From positions 4,361,501-4,425,500 of the forward strand of contig NZ_CP117437.1 of NCBI RefSeq assembly GCF_030687535.1: a DNA stretch of 64,000 bases, given 5' to 3'. Source of the stretch: Pseudomonas sp. FP2335. Lineage in GTDB: Bacteria; Pseudomonadota; Gammaproteobacteria; Pseudomonadales; Pseudomonadaceae. The notes under the pieces were generated by a model. It worked only from the letters and a program-made list of their open reading frames with translations. It had not been told where the DNA came from and did no database searches. Positions 33,892 to 43,954 of this stretch are shown in pieces (the first letter of the stretch is position 1; each line of letters begins with the position of its first letter). A program made the position numbers and the translations under genes.

Positions 33892-36800
33892 TCAGGGTTC
33901 TACCTGGCTCCATTGCTTACTCAGGCGCTTGTCGGAAATCGGCACCTTGGTGCCCAACTGCTGGCCAAACAACGACACCCGGTACTCTTCCAACCACCAG
34001 CGGTAGAGCTCTAGCTGAGGATCGCGCTTGCCTTCCTGGGCGTGTTTTTTCAGGCGATTCTCGTACTGCGCCCACAAACCGGCCAACTCGCCGCTCCAGA
34101 CCCGGTCCTTCTGTACCTGGCTCGGCAGTTTCTCCAGACGCAGCTCGATGGCCTTGAGATAGCGTGGCAGTTCCTTGAACCACTGCGCCGGGGTTTCCCG
34201 TACAAAACCGGGATACACCAGGTTGCCCAGTTGCTGCTTGATGTCATTCAGGGCCACGGCCTGAGCCAGGTCGATCTTGCCTTTGAAACGTTTTTGCAGT
34301 GCGTGCCAGAGCTTCAGAACCTCCAGGGTCAAGCGTGCCAGGCGTTCGGCATGCTCGGTCCAACTGCCGCGCTTGCGCTCGGCCAAGGCGGCCAAACCCG
34401 CGCCGTCACGCGGCAGGCTGGTTTCGCCTTCGAGCACGCAGGTGTCGAGGCTGGCCAGCAGGATGTCTTCCACCAGTGCATCGATACGCCCCAGTTCGCG
34501 GTACATCAACCCCAACTCAGTCAGGCCGGGCAATTTGCCGCGCAGGAATTTGGCCGGCTCCGCCAGTTGCTGCATCAGCAAACGCTGCAAGGCGCGGCGA
34601 TGTTGGAATTCAGCTTCGGCGGCCGTGGAAAAACGCCCTTCCTTGACCGTACCGTTTTCTTCCACCAACGCCGGATAAACCGTCATCGACAGGCCGGCGA
34701 TCTTTTGCTGGGTCTTCTGCGCCACCGCCGCGAACACCTTGGCCTCCACCGGCTGTTGGCTTTTCGCGGTTTGCGGCACCGCCAGCGCGGCCTGGCTGGC
34801 TTCGGCGAAGCGTGCGGTCAACTCGGCCAGGTCGCGGCCTTCGCCGAGGAACTTGCCTTGGCCATCGACCACTTCCAGGTTCATCTTCAGATGGTTGTCC
34901 ACCTGCTGCGCCGCCTCGGCCCAGGCTTCATCGCTGACGCGGGCACCGGTCATGCGCAGCAACTCACGGCCGAGCGCCTGGGGCAGCGAGCCCTGGCCGA
35001 ATTCGATGCGTTGCAGCGCCGCCTTGACGAAGTCCGGCACCGGCACGAAGTTCTTGCGCAGCGCCTTTGGCAGGTTGCGCACCAGGGCGATGCATTTGGC
35101 CTCGATCAGCCCCGGCACCAGCCATTCCAGGCGTTCCGGCGGCAACGCCGGCAACAGCGGCGCGGGCACGCGCAGGGTCACGCCGTCGCGGGGGTGGTTG
35201 GGTTCGAAGTGGTAACTCAAGGCCAGGGCCAGGTCGCCCAGGTGCAGGGTGTCCGGGTAATGCGCGGCGGTGACCTCGCTGGCCTCGCGGGCCAGCACGT
35301 CTTCTTCGCGCATGATCAACAGTTGCGGGTCTTTCTGGCTGTGGATCTTGTACCAGCTGTCAAACGTCGCAGTCTGGTGGATCTCTGCCGGCAAGCGCGC
35401 ATCGTAGAAGGCATACAGCGTTTCCTCGTCGGCGAGGATGTCACGGCGACGCGCCTTGGCTTCCAGCTCGTCGAGCTGTTCCAGCAGTTGCTGGTTGGCG
35501 GTCAGGCACTTGGCCCGCGACTGGATCTCGCCACGCACCAAGCCTTCGCGGATAAACAACTCACGGGACACCACCGGGTCAATCGGTCCGTAATGCACTG
35601 GCCGGCGCCCGACCACGATCAGCCCGAACAGGGTGATCTGCTCAAACGCCACTACCTGGCCGCGCTTTTTCTCCCAATGCGGTTCGAAGTGGTTCTTCTT
35701 GATCAGGTGCCCGGCCAGCGGCTCGATCCAGTCGGCATCGATCTTGGCAACCATGCGCGCATACAGCTTGGTGGTTTCCACCAATTCAGCGGTCATCAGC
35801 CATTGCGGGCGCTTCTTGCCGATGCCCGACGACGGGTGAATCCAGAACCGCCGCTGGCGCGCACCGAGGTAATCGCCGTCTTCGGTTTTCTGGCCGATCT
35901 GGCTGAGCAGGCCGGACAGCACCGCCTTGTGCAGTTTGGGGAAATCCGCCGGCTCTTTATTGATCGTCAGCTGCATGTCGCGACAGATCAGGCTGAGCTG
36001 GCGGTGGGAATCGCGCCATTCGCGCAGGCGCAGGTAGTTGAGGAAGTTCTTGCGGCACCAGTTACGCAAAGGGCTGGCGGTGAGTGCCTGGCGCTGCTCT
36101 TCAAAACCGCGCCACAGATTGACCAACCCGGCGAAGTCCGAGTCCGCATCTTTCCACTGGGCGTGGGCCTGGTCGGCGGCCTGTTGACGCTCCGGCGGGC
36201 GCTCGCGCGGGTCCTGGATCGACATGGCGCTGGCGACGATCAGCACTTCCTGCAAACTGCCGAGCTTGGCCGCTTCCAGCAGCATGCGGCCCATGCGCGG
36301 GTCCACCGGCAGGCGCGCCAGTTGGCGGCCCAACGGCGTGAGCTGGCTGTTGCGGTCCACCGCCGAGAGCTCTTGCAGCAGGTTGAAACCGTCGCTGATG
36401 GCCTTGCCGTCCGGCGGCTCGATAAACGGGAAGTCGGTGATTTCGCCGAGGCGCAGGTGCAGCATCTGCAGGATCACGGCGGCAAGGTTGGTACGCAGGA
36501 TTTCCGGGTCGGTAAATTCCGGACGCCCGATAAAATCCTCTTCACTGTACAAGCGGATGCAGATGCCCGGCTCGACCCGGCCGCAACGACCTTTACGCTG
36601 GTTGGCACTGGCCTGGGAAATCGCCTCGATCGGCAGGCGTTGCACCTTGGCACGGTAGCTGTAGCGGCTGATGCGCGCGGTGCCGCTGTCGATCACATAA
36701 CGGATGCCCGGTACGGTCAGCGAGGTTTCCGCGACGTTGGTTGCCAGCACCACACGACGGCCTGGATGGGACTGGAAAATCCGCTGCTGCTCGGCCGGTG

Positions 36801-37803
36801 ACAGGCGCGCATACAGCGGCAGGATTTCGGTGTGCTTGAGCTGGGCCTTGCGCAGCATTTCGGCGGCATCGCGGATCTCACGCTCACCCGGCAGGAACAC
36901 CAGCACATCGCCCGGGCTACGCCGTTCGCTGCGCTCGTAGGCGGCGATTTCATCCAGGGTGGCCAGGATCGCCTGGTCGACGGTGAGGTCATCCTCGACG
37001 CGGTTGCCCTCCTCGTCCTGCTCCAGGGTCAGCGGGCGATACCAGGTGTCCACCGGGAAAGTGCGACCCGAGACTTCGACGATCGGGGCATCGTCGAAGT
37101 GCTTGGAGAAACGCTCCAGGTCAATGGTCGCCGAGGTGATGATGACCTTCAGGTCCGGGCGGCGCGGCAGCAGGGTTTTCAGGTAGCCCAGCAGGAAGTC
37201 GATGTTAAGGCTGCGTTCGTGGGCTTCGTCGACGATGATCGTGTCGTAGCGCTCGAGGTAGCGGTCGTTCTGGGTTTCTGCCAGCAGGATGCCGTCGGTC
37301 ATCAGCTTGATCAGGGTGTTGGAATCGCTCTGGTCTTCAAAGCGCACCTGATAACCGACCAGCGCGCCCAATGGCGTGGCCAACTCTTCGGCGACCCGGC
37401 TGGCCACGCTGCGTGCGGCGATCCGGCGGGGCTGGGTGTGACCAATGAGACCGAACTGGCCACGACCGATTTCCAGGCAGATCTTCGGCAACTGGGTGGT
37501 CTTGCCCGAGCCGGTTTCGCCGGCAATGATCAGCACCTGATGCTGGTTCAGCGCTTCTTTGATTTCATCGCGCTTGGCCGCAATCGGCAGGCTGTCGTCA
37601 TAACGAATCACCGGCAGGCTGGCGCGCCGCGCCGTGACCTGGGCACAGGACGCCTGCATGCGCACGACCCACTGCGCCAACTTGTCCTCGTCGGGCTTTT
37701 TGCGCAACTCAAGCAACTGCCGACGCAAACGGTGGCGGTCGGCAAGCATGGCGTGGTCGAGGGTTTTGAGCAGTTGGTCGATAGTGGGCGCTTGGTCAGT
37801 CAT
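33892..37803 (-). CDS. hrpA: ATP-dependent RNA helicase HrpA
   Basis: A 1303-residue DEAH-box RNA helicase, full length for HrpA (~1300). Walker A GETGSGKT at 95-102, DEAH at 192-195 (VDEAHERSLN), the SAT motif, and motif VI QRKGRCGRVEPG follow in order, then HA2, OB-fold and a DUF3418 C-terminal domain with the GRIDALVEDILLASLD-type segment. HrpA resolves stalled or collided ribosomes and acts on mRNA in other bacteria. There is no strong ribosome site before ATG 37803. It is a single gene on the minus strand. Confidence 0.96.
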   Translation of the reverse strand: MTDQAPTIDQLLKTLDHAMLADRHRLRRQLLELRKKPDEDKLAQWVVRMQASCAQVTARRASLPVIRYDDSLPIAAKRDEIKEALNQHQVLIIAGETGSGKTTQLPKICLEIGRGQFGLIGHTQPRRIAARSVASRVAEELATPLGALVGYQVRFEDQSDSNTLIKLMTDGILLAETQNDRYLERYDTIIVDEAHERSLNIDFLLGYLKTLLPRRPDLKVIITSATIDLERFSKHFDDAPIVEVSGRTFPVDTWYRPLTLEQDEEGNRVEDDLTVDQAILATLDEIAAYERSERRSPGDVLVFLPGEREIRDAAEMLRKAQLKHTEILPLYARLSPAEQQRIFQSHPGRRVVLATNVAETSLTVPGIRYVIDSGTARISRYSYRAKVQRLPIEAISQASANQRKGRCGRVEPGICIRLYSEEDFIGRPEFTDPEILRTNLAAVILQMLHLRLGEITDFPFIEPPDGKAISDGFNLLQELSAVDRNSQLTPLGRQLARLPVDPRMGRMLLEAAKLGSLQEVLIVASAMSIQDPRERPPERQQAADQAHAQWKDADSDFAGLVNLWRGFEEQRQALTASPLRNWCRKNFLNYLRLREWRDSHRQLSLICRDMQLTINKEPADFPKLHKAVLSGLLSQIGQKTEDGDYLGARQRRFWIHPSSGIGKKRPQWLMTAELVETTKLYARMVAKIDADWIEPLAGHLIKKNHFEPHWEKKRGQVVAFEQITLFGLIVVGRRPVHYGPIDPVVSRELFIREGLVRGEIQSRAKCLTANQQLLEQLDELEAKARRRDILADEETLYAFYDARLPAEIHQTATFDSWYKIHSQKDPQLLIMREEDVLAREASEVTAAHYPDTLHLGDLALALSYHFEPNHPRDGVTLRVPAPLLPALPPERLEWLVPGLIEAKCIALVRNLPKALRKNFVPVPDFVKAALQRIEFGQGSLPQALGRELLRMTGARVSDEAWAEAAQQVDNHLKMNLEVVDGQGKFLGEGRDLAELTARFAEASQAALAVPQTAKSQQPVEAKVFAAVAQKTQQKIAGLSMTVYPALVEENGTVKEGRFSTAAEAEFQHRRALQRLLMQQLAEPAKFLRGKLPGLTELGLMYRELGRIDALVEDILLASLDTCVLEGETSLPRDGAGLAALAERKRGSWTEHAERLARLTLEVLKLWHALQKRFKGKIDLAQAVALNDIKQQLGNLVYPGFVRETPAQWFKELPRYLKAIELRLEKLPSQVQKDRVWSGELAGLWAQYENRLKKHAQEGKRDPQLELYRWWLEEYRVSLFGQQLGTKVPISDKRLSKQWSQVEP

Positions 37804-37923
37804 CTGGGTGGTAAAGGTCTTCGGGATGGGGCAGGCATGACCTGCACAGCGGTGGACGGATAAGACGAGGTGGCGATTGTCGCAGATTTCGACGCTTCTG
37901 AAGACGGCCCGTCAAAAGCAACG

Positions 37924-37999
37924 GGACTTTCGCTCATACCGTGGCGAAATTTACTACAGCGGATCAACACTCTCCCCCACACGTTTCTAGCGAAAGTCC
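37924..37999. repeat. 11-bp inverted repeat upstream of the MPIDS genes
   Basis: GGACTTTCGCT (37924-37934) and AGCGAAAGTCC (37989-37999) are perfect reverse complements 54 bp apart. A second, tight palindrome AGCCAGTCCTGACTGGCT lies at about 38034-38051. They flank the promoter region of an A/T-richer islet of unknown function. Confidence 0.5.
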
Positions 38000-38085
38000 G
38001 ATTTGTGACGAGTGACGCAAGCGTTCCAATGAGCTAGCCAGTCCTGACTGGCTGTTCATTAACGCCGACTCAGAATGGAGCTCCT

Positions 38086-38346
38086 ATGCCAATCGACTCA
38101 TCCACTTCCACCCCCTATCTACCTTCTTATGCAGACGCGATGCGTGCGCAGCCTCGATCGGCTGACTCGCTGCCACCGCCAGCCTATGAATTCGCGCCCA
38201 GTTATACAAAAAACGCCAGTGAGCAGCCTGCGAACCGCCAGGCCTCATCTAGGCCAACCACCAACCTGGCAGCGAACCGAATCAGCAGTCAACCCAGCGC
38301 GCAAGCCATGCGCGGGATGAACACACTGAGTGGACTCTCCCGCTGA
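38086..38346 (+). CDS. Unrecognised disordered small protein with a PPxY motif
   Basis: An 86-residue, Ser/Pro/Ala/Gln-rich protein with no signal peptide or membrane segment, predicted to be disordered. It begins MPIDSSTSTPYLPSYADAMR and contains LPPPAYEF, a PPxY motif of the kind bound by eukaryotic WW domains, plus LPSY. GGAG lies 6 bases before ATG 38086. A second gene with the same first five residues (MPIDS) follows 49 bp downstream. I do not recognise the family. A secreted or host-interacting protein is speculative; no hrp-box is visible upstream, and Asp4 is atypical for a type III signal. Confidence 0.6.
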   Translation: MPIDSSTSTPYLPSYADAMRAQPRSADSLPPPAYEFAPSYTKNASEQPANRQASSRPTTNLAANRISSQPSAQAMRGMNTLSGLSR

Positions 38347-38395
38347 CTGGCCACGTACACGCGCCCTCTCACCACGTACAGGAAATGAAATCGTT

Positions 38396-38998
38396 ATGCC
38401 CATTGACTCCAATAGCTATGCCTACAGCAATAGTGGTAACAACCACAGTTACGCCACCAAATATCAGTCCATCGCGCCTGAGACCTCTGCCCCGCACAGT
38501 TCCTGGCATAACCCGGAACCCCGCGAGCGCTCATCCAGTACCTATTCAAGCGCCAGCTCATCGCAACCACTGCTCAACCAAACACCCAGTTCATCATTGA
38601 GTGCCACCCAAAAATCCAATGTCCAGTCACTCACCCATCAGCACAGCGTCCTGTCGAAGCTTCCTGAACAGTTTCCGACGCCTGCAATCCCTAAAGAAAG
38701 CTATAACAAGGCCCTGAGCCTGACGGAAAAACGCATCACCCAGGAACAGAGCGCTCCTGCCAGCAGGAACCCAGTGACCCAGTACAAACACCGCCAGGAG
38801 GTCAAGAAAACAGACAAAGAGCTGGGGAACGAGATGAAAAATCTCTACAAACAAGCTAGAGATGTTCAGACAAACGGCACCAACCAGACCGACAAAAACC
38901 GCGCGTCCAACCACTCGGACTCACTGTTGGCGCTAGGCAACGGCCAGCCCTGGCTGAAAGATGTGCGCAAGGAAAACAGAAAATCGGAAGGCGTCTAA
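38396..38998 (+). CDS. Unrecognised Ser-rich protein, MPIDS partner
   Basis: A 200-residue hydrophilic protein. The N-terminal ~110 residues are Ser/Asn/Gln/Tyr-rich and low complexity (SSTYSSASSSQPLL); the C-terminal half is charged and helical (TQYKHRQEVKKTDKELGNEM, then KNLYKQARDVQ), possibly a coiled coil. It shares only MPIDS with the upstream 86-residue protein, so the two may be diverged relatives or share a signal. ATG 38396 has AGGA 12 bases upstream. Base composition is A/T-richer than that of the neighbours, suggesting acquisition. Unknown function. Confidence 0.6.
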   Translation: MPIDSNSYAYSNSGNNHSYATKYQSIAPETSAPHSSWHNPEPRERSSSTYSSASSSQPLLNQTPSSSLSATQKSNVQSLTHQHSVLSKLPEQFPTPAIPKESYNKALSLTEKRITQEQSAPASRNPVTQYKHRQEVKKTDKELGNEMKNLYKQARDVQTNGTNQTDKNRASNHSDSLLALGNGQPWLKDVRKENRKSEGV

Positions 38999-39059
38999 TG
39001 CCTTGTCGATCAGGCCCGGCCTGATCGACACCTTCACATTGCCTGGCGTATGACAGGCT

Positions 39060-40781
39060 TTAGTCGGCCGTTCGACCGGTGCGTCGGTAAGGGAAAACAT
39101 CAATAACCTTACCGGCGCGAATCGCCTCTTGCAGCCCCTTCCAATAATCGGCGTTGTACAACTCGCCGTGCAATTCATTGAACAACTTGCGCTGGCCCGC
39201 ATCGGCAAACAGAAACGGCGGGAATTCTTCGGGAAACACATCCAGCGGGCCAATGGAGTACCAGGGCTCGGAGGCCATTTCATCCTCGGGGGTGCGCGGC
39301 GCGGGGATGTGGCGGAAGTTGGCCTCGGTCAGAAAGCAGATTTCGTCGTAGTCATAGAACACCACGCGGCCGTGGCGGGTGACGCCGAAATTCTTGAGCA
39401 ACATGTCACCCGGAAAAATATTCGCCGCCGCCAATTGCTTGATGGCCAGTCCATAGTCTTCCAGGGCCTCGCGCACTTGGGCGGGGTTGGCGTGGTCGAG
39501 GTAGAGATTGAGCGGGGTCATGCGCCGTTCGGTCCAGCAGTGGCGGATCAGCACCGTGTCACCTTCGACTTCGACGGTGCCGGCGGCGACTTCGAGCAAT
39601 TCGGCCAGGCACTCGGGCTCGAATTTGCTCAGGGGGAAGCGAAAGTCGGCGAATTCCTGGGTGTCGGCCATGCGCCCGACGCGGTCGACGCTTTTGACCA
39701 GCCGGTACTTCTCGATCACGGTGGCGCGGTTGACGTTTTTCGACGGCGAAAAGCGGTCCTTGATGATCTTGAACACGGTGTTGAAGCCCGGCAGCGTGAA
39801 CACGCTCATGACCATGCCGCGCACGCCGGGGGCCATGATGAACTGGTCGTCGGTGGTCGCCAGGTGGTTGATCAGCGCGCGGTAGAACTCCGACTTGCCA
39901 TGTTTGTAGAAGCCGATGGAAGTGTACAGCTCGGCGATGTGCTTGCCCGGCAGGATGCGCCGTAGAAAACCGATAAATTCCGCCGGCACCGGCACATCGA
40001 CCATGAAGTAGGAACGGGTAAACGAAAAGATGATCGACACGTCGGCTTCGTCGGTGATCAACGCGTCGATCTGGATGCCCTGCCCTTCACGGTGCAGCAG
40101 CGGGATCACCAACGGCCATTGTTCGTCGCGGGTATAGATGCGTCCTACGAGGTACGCGCCTTTATTACGGTAGAGCACCGAGGAAAACAGCTCGACCTTG
40201 AGGTCCGGGTCCTTGCACACCCAGTCCGGCAGGTTCTCGCGCAATTGCGCTTCGAGGCGGCGCAGGTCGGCGGGCAGGTCGGCGTAAGGCTCGCTGAAGC
40301 GGTAGTCGGCAAAGATCTGTCCAAGCATCCCGGCGATGTTGCCCGCCGGCAGGTAGTTGCGGGTTTGCGCCGCACGCGCCCGGCGCAGGCTGGGCCGGGT
40401 GGTGTGGATGAACATGCAGCCGTCACTGATCAAGTCGTGGCTGAACAGGCCGCAGAAAATCGAGTTGTACCAGGTCTCGGACAGCTCATCGTCGAAACGC
40501 AGGTCGATCAGGCCGATGTAAGCGTTTTTCACCAACGGCCACAGGCCTACGTCCAACAGCTCGTCTTCGCTGAAGCTGGCGCGCAGGTGCGTGGTCACTT
40601 CACTGACCTTTTCTTCATACAGGTTGATCCGCGCCGCCGACGCCGCCTGCCCCTGCTGCCACTGGGCCTTTTCGAAACGCTCGCGGGCGCCATCGGTGAT
40701 CTGGCGGAAGTGCTCGCGGTAATCGTCAAAGCCATCGAGGATCATGCGGGCGATGGCAAGGGCGGGCGTCGGTTGCGACAT
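39060..40781 (-). CDS. aceK: Isocitrate dehydrogenase kinase/phosphatase
   Basis: A 573-residue bifunctional enzyme that phosphorylates and dephosphorylates isocitrate dehydrogenase, controlling flux between the TCA cycle and glyoxylate shunt. The length matches E. coli AceK (578). The ATP-binding loop [20 protein letters not shown] near residue 315-335 and the catalytic region [20 protein letters not shown] near 455-475 are both conserved. ATG 40781 has AGAGG upstream. In Pseudomonas aceK stands apart from aceA/glcB, as here. Confidence 0.96.
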   Translation of the reverse strand: MSQPTPALAIARMILDGFDDYREHFRQITDGARERFEKAQWQQGQAASAARINLYEEKVSEVTTHLRASFSEDELLDVGLWPLVKNAYIGLIDLRFDDELSETWYNSIFCGLFSHDLISDGCMFIHTTRPSLRRARAAQTRNYLPAGNIAGMLGQIFADYRFSEPYADLPADLRRLEAQLRENLPDWVCKDPDLKVELFSSVLYRNKGAYLVGRIYTRDEQWPLVIPLLHREGQGIQIDALITDEADVSIIFSFTRSYFMVDVPVPAEFIGFLRRILPGKHIAELYTSIGFYKHGKSEFYRALINHLATTDDQFIMAPGVRGMVMSVFTLPGFNTVFKIIKDRFSPSKNVNRATVIEKYRLVKSVDRVGRMADTQEFADFRFPLSKFEPECLAELLEVAAGTVEVEGDTVLIRHCWTERRMTPLNLYLDHANPAQVREALEDYGLAIKQLAAANIFPGDMLLKNFGVTRHGRVVFYDYDEICFLTEANFRHIPAPRTPEDEMASEPWYSIGPLDVFPEEFPPFLFADAGQRKLFNELHGELYNADYWKGLQEAIRAGKVIDVFPYRRTGRTAD

Positions 40782-41170
40782 GCGGGAAACCTCTACGGGA
40801 ATCTGGAAGCCCTGAGCTTAGCCAGTGTAGGAAGGCAGGAGAAGGACGTTTTTTCGCGCACGGTTGTACAACTTGCTGCACTTCGTACATTTACTTTCAA
40901 TTTTCATAAGTCGACCAGCCAGTCAACAAATGCACCAAAACGTCGCAGTGGATTTTTCCGCACGCCTGAAACGCCGTGGCTTGGCGGGTTGACCGTGAAA
41001 AACAGCGCATGTCACTCAAGCGCAGTGATGTGTAACCGCATCGATGCAACGTAAGGGAAACCCTGATTACCTCATTAGTGGCACTTTGATATACAGCGCG
41101 CCCCTCCCCACCCTAACAAGGTCAAAAGACCGACCCGGGGACAGGTTCTAATCGCCTAAGGAGCATTGAG
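40782..41170. other. Intergenic region between aceK and a chemoreceptor gene
   Basis: About 390 bp holding the two divergent promoters. The stretch near 40860-40920 is A/T-rich (TACATTTACTTTCAATTTTC). No FliA (sigma28) promoter, repeat or RNA gene was recognised; TGGCAC at 41084 lacks the -12 part of a sigma54 site. Confidence 0.5.
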
Positions 41171-42796
41171 ATGTCATTGAGGAATATGCGGATCGGCGTG
41201 CGTGCCAGTCTGAGTTTTGGGGTTCTGGCCAGCCTGCTGGTGATTGTCGGCCTGTTTGGCCTGGGGCAGATGGCCAAGCTGCGCGAAAGCGCGCTGATCA
41301 TCGAGCAATCGTGGATGCCGAGCATCGAGAATATCCACGACAGCGCCGCCTACGTCGCCAGCATCCGCCTGGAAACCTTGCGCCTGGCGACCACTGATGA
41401 GTCGCGGATTCGCGACAACAGCAAAAGCCTGATCACCCGCCAGCGCAGCGAACTGCAAACCTTGCTGGAACATCACGAGACCTTGCTCAGCAACGATCAA
41501 GAGCGCGAGTTGCTCAAGCAGCTCAAGGTCAATGTGAACAGCTACCTCAACCTGGTCGGGCAGATCATCACGCTGGTGGACGGCGACCAGCAACAAGACG
41601 CCATCGACCTGCTCAACACGCGCCTGGCGCCCCAGGGCGTGGTCCTCGGCAAAAGCCTGGAAAGCCTGATTACCTTTAACCAGAGCGGCGTCGAGTCGGC
41701 GGTGGATGCGGCCGCGCGCACGTACTCGAGCGCGCTGTGGGTGGTCGGCCTGATCATCGTGTTTGCGTTGATCGCGACCTTGGCGCTGGCCTGGCTGCTG
41801 ACACGCAGCATCACCGCCCCCATCAGCCAGGCACTGACGGTGGCGCGCACCATCGCCGCCGGAGACTTGAGCCAGCCGATCACTGTGCAAGGCCATGACG
41901 AACCGGCGCAATTGCTCGGCGCCCTGGCCGGCATGCAGGCCGAGTTGCAGGCCACCATCCGAGGCATCAGCGAATCGGCGCAACAACTGGCCTCCGCCGC
42001 GGAAGAGATGAGCTCGGTGATGGAACAGAGCACCCGTGGCCTGCAAGCGCAGAACGATGAAATCGAACAGGCCGCCACCGCCGTCACCCAGATGAGCGCG
42101 GCGGTGGACGAAGTGGCGGGCAATGCGGTGTCCAGCGCCGAGGCGTCGAAGGCGTCCGACGAAGACAGCAAGCACGGCCACTACCAGATCAGCGAAACCA
42201 TCAGTTCGATCCAGAACCTGGTGGACGAAGTGCTCGGCGCCTCGAACAAGGCCGAAGGCCTGGCGGTGCAGGCCCAGGACATCAGCAAGGTGCTGGAAGT
42301 GATCCGTGGCATCGCCGGGCAAACCAACCTGCTGGCCCTCAACGCGGCGATTGAAGCCGCCCGCGCGGGCGAGGCCGGCCGTGGTTTTGCAGTGGTCGCC
42401 GACGAGGTGCGCTCGCTGGCGCAACGCACCCAGGACTCCACCGAAGAAATCGAGCAGATGATCAACGGTATCCAGCAAGGCACCCAGGACACCGTCGGCG
42501 CGCTGAACAGCAGCGCGGAGCACGCCGGCCAGACCTTGCAGCGGGCCAACAGCGCCGGCAGCGCCCTGGAAAAGATCACTGCGGCCATTTCGCAGATCAG
42601 CCAGCGCAACCTGGTGATCGCCAGCGCCGCCGAACAGCAGGCACTGGTGGCCCGCGAAGTCGACCGCAGCCTGGTGAACATTCGCGACCTGTCCACCCAG
42701 ACCGCCGCCGGAGCGACCCAGACCTCGGCCGCCAGCCAGGAACTGTCGCGCCTGGCGGTGGACCTCAATGGGTTGGTCACGCGGTTTGTCCTGTGA
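41171..42796 (+). CDS. Methyl-accepting chemotaxis protein
   Basis: A 541-residue inner-membrane chemoreceptor. The first membrane helix (residues 10-32) is followed by a ~155-residue periplasmic four-helix-bundle ligand domain, a second helix at about 190-215 ([20 protein letters not shown]), HAMP ([20 protein letters not shown]), and the cytoplasmic signalling hairpin whose tip reads [26 protein letters not shown] lies 9 bases before ATG. No C-terminal CheR-binding pentapeptide is present. The ligand is unknown. Confidence 0.92.
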   Translation: MSLRNMRIGVRASLSFGVLASLLVIVGLFGLGQMAKLRESALIIEQSWMPSIENIHDSAAYVASIRLETLRLATTDESRIRDNSKSLITRQRSELQTLLEHHETLLSNDQERELLKQLKVNVNSYLNLVGQIITLVDGDQQQDAIDLLNTRLAPQGVVLGKSLESLITFNQSGVESAVDAAARTYSSALWVVGLIIVFALIATLALAWLLTRSITAPISQALTVARTIAAGDLSQPITVQGHDEPAQLLGALAGMQAELQATIRGISESAQQLASAAEEMSSVMEQSTRGLQAQNDEIEQAATAVTQMSAAVDEVAGNAVSSAEASKASDEDSKHGHYQISETISSIQNLVDEVLGASNKAEGLAVQAQDISKVLEVIRGIAGQTNLLALNAAIEAARAGEAGRGFAVVADEVRSLAQRTQDSTEEIEQMINGIQQGTQDTVGALNSSAEHAGQTLQRANSAGSALEKITAAISQISQRNLVIASAAEQQALVAREVDRSLVNIRDLSTQTAAGATQTSAASQELSRLAVDLNGLVTRFVL

Positions 42797-42848
42797 TCCG
42801 CGCAGGGCTCGTGCAACACTCGCCGCCTGATTGATGTAGGAGTGTTCT

Positions 42849-43733
42849 GTGAGACCTGTCGACACCGTGTACCTGCTGGGGCTCGCTGCCATTTGGGGCG
42901 CGAGTTTCCTGTTTATGCGCATCATCGCACCGGAACTTGGGGCAGTGCCGACCGCGTTTTTCCGTGTGTCGATTGCCGCCGCCGGCCTGCTGGCGATGCT
43001 CGCGGTAATGCGCGTGAAGTGGGATTTCCAGGGCAAGTTCAAGACCGTCCTGCTGCTGGGGGTCATCAACTCGGGCATCCCGGCGACCATGTATTCTGTG
43101 GCGGCCCAGGTGCTGCCGGCGGGTTACTCGGCAATCTTCAACGCCACCACGCCGTTGATGGGCGTATTGATCGGCGGGTTGTTTTTCAGTGAACGCCTGA
43201 CGCCGTCGAAACTCGCCGGGGTCAGCCTGGGCCTGCTGGGCGTCGGCGTACTGACCCGCGCGGGGCCGGTGGCGTTTGACCTGGAATTGTTGATGGGCGC
43301 GCTGGCCTGCCTGGTGGCCACCACCTGTTATGGCTTTGCCGGGTTCCTCGCACGGCGCTGGCTGGATCAACGCGGCGGGCTGGACAGTCGCCTGTCGGCC
43401 CTGGGCAGTATGCTCGGCGCCACCCTGTTTCTGCTGCCGCTGTTTGCCTACAGCGCCATCAACCATCCGCCCGCGAGCTGGGGTGGCTGGCCGGTGTGGG
43501 GGTCGTTGCTGGGGTTGGGGCTGGTGTGTACGGCGCTGGCCTACGTCCTGTACTTCCGCTTGCTGACGGCCATCGGGCCGGTGAAGTCGATGACCACGAC
43601 CTTTCTGATCCCGCCATTTGGGGTGTTGTGGGGCGCGCTGTTGTTGGGCGAGCCGTTGTCGATGGCCCATGTGTATGGCGCAGTGTTGATTGCCGGAGCG
43701 CTATGGCTCGTCCTACGCCGACCAAACCTGTAG
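42849..43733 (+). CDS. EamA/DMT-family transporter
   Basis: A 294-residue inner-membrane protein with ten hydrophobic helices in two EamA repeats. The N-terminal LLGLAAIWGASFLFMRIIAP and the second-repeat LVCTALAYVLYFRLLTAIGP motifs are characteristic. GTG 42849 is the start, with AGGAG 6 bases upstream. The stop TAG is at once the first three bases of the long REP element at 43731-43862. The substrate is unknown; metabolite export is usual for the family. Confidence 0.87.
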   Translation: MRPVDTVYLLGLAAIWGASFLFMRIIAPELGAVPTAFFRVSIAAAGLLAMLAVMRVKWDFQGKFKTVLLLGVINSGIPATMYSVAAQVLPAGYSAIFNATTPLMGVLIGGLFFSERLTPSKLAGVSLGLLGVGVLTRAGPVAFDLELLMGALACLVATTCYGFAGFLARRWLDQRGGLDSRLSALGSMLGATLFLLPLFAYSAINHPPASWGGWPVWGSLLGLGLVCTALAYVLYFRLLTAIGPVKSMTTTFLIPPFGVLWGALLLGEPLSMAHVYGAVLIAGALWLVLRRPNL

Positions 43734-43862
43734 TGAGCGGGCTTGCCCCGCGCTAGGGGACGCAGCCGCCCCAAATCCAACCGCCTGCGTCTTACGGATA
43801 CACCGAGGTGCCTGGGTTTAGGGCGGCTGCGCCACCCAGCGCGGGGCAAGCCCGCTCACTAC
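43731..43862. repeat. Long REP-type inverted repeat, second copy
   Basis: The arms TAGTGAGCGGGCTTGCCCCG... and ...GCGGGGCAAGCCCGCTCACT A are near-perfect at the tips and imperfect inward (CTAGGGGACGCAGCC against GGCTGCGCCACCCAG). Same class as 28609-28738. Its leading TAG is the stop codon of the DMT gene. Confidence 0.88.
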
Positions 43863-43954
43863 AGGTTGTCGGGGAAGGCAGGGGGGAGGAGTTTTCATCT
43901 GGCACATGTAGGACGGCCGCTATAATGCCGCCCAGATTTTTCCAAGGATTCCCC

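Noticed and set aside
34042..36801. A 919-codon open frame on the plus strand opposite hrpA
   Set aside because: It is antisense to a full-length, motif-complete HrpA; long shadow frames are expected in GC-rich DNA, and its product is low-complexity H/Q/R/L-rich with no domains.
37860..38085. Search for an hrp-box (GGAACC-N15/16-CCAC) before the MPIDS genes
   Set aside because: No GGAACC is present on the plus strand, so type III regulation is not supported.
41084..41100. TGGCAC before the chemoreceptor as a sigma54 promoter
   Set aside because: There is no GC dinucleotide ten bases after the GG; the -12 element is missing.
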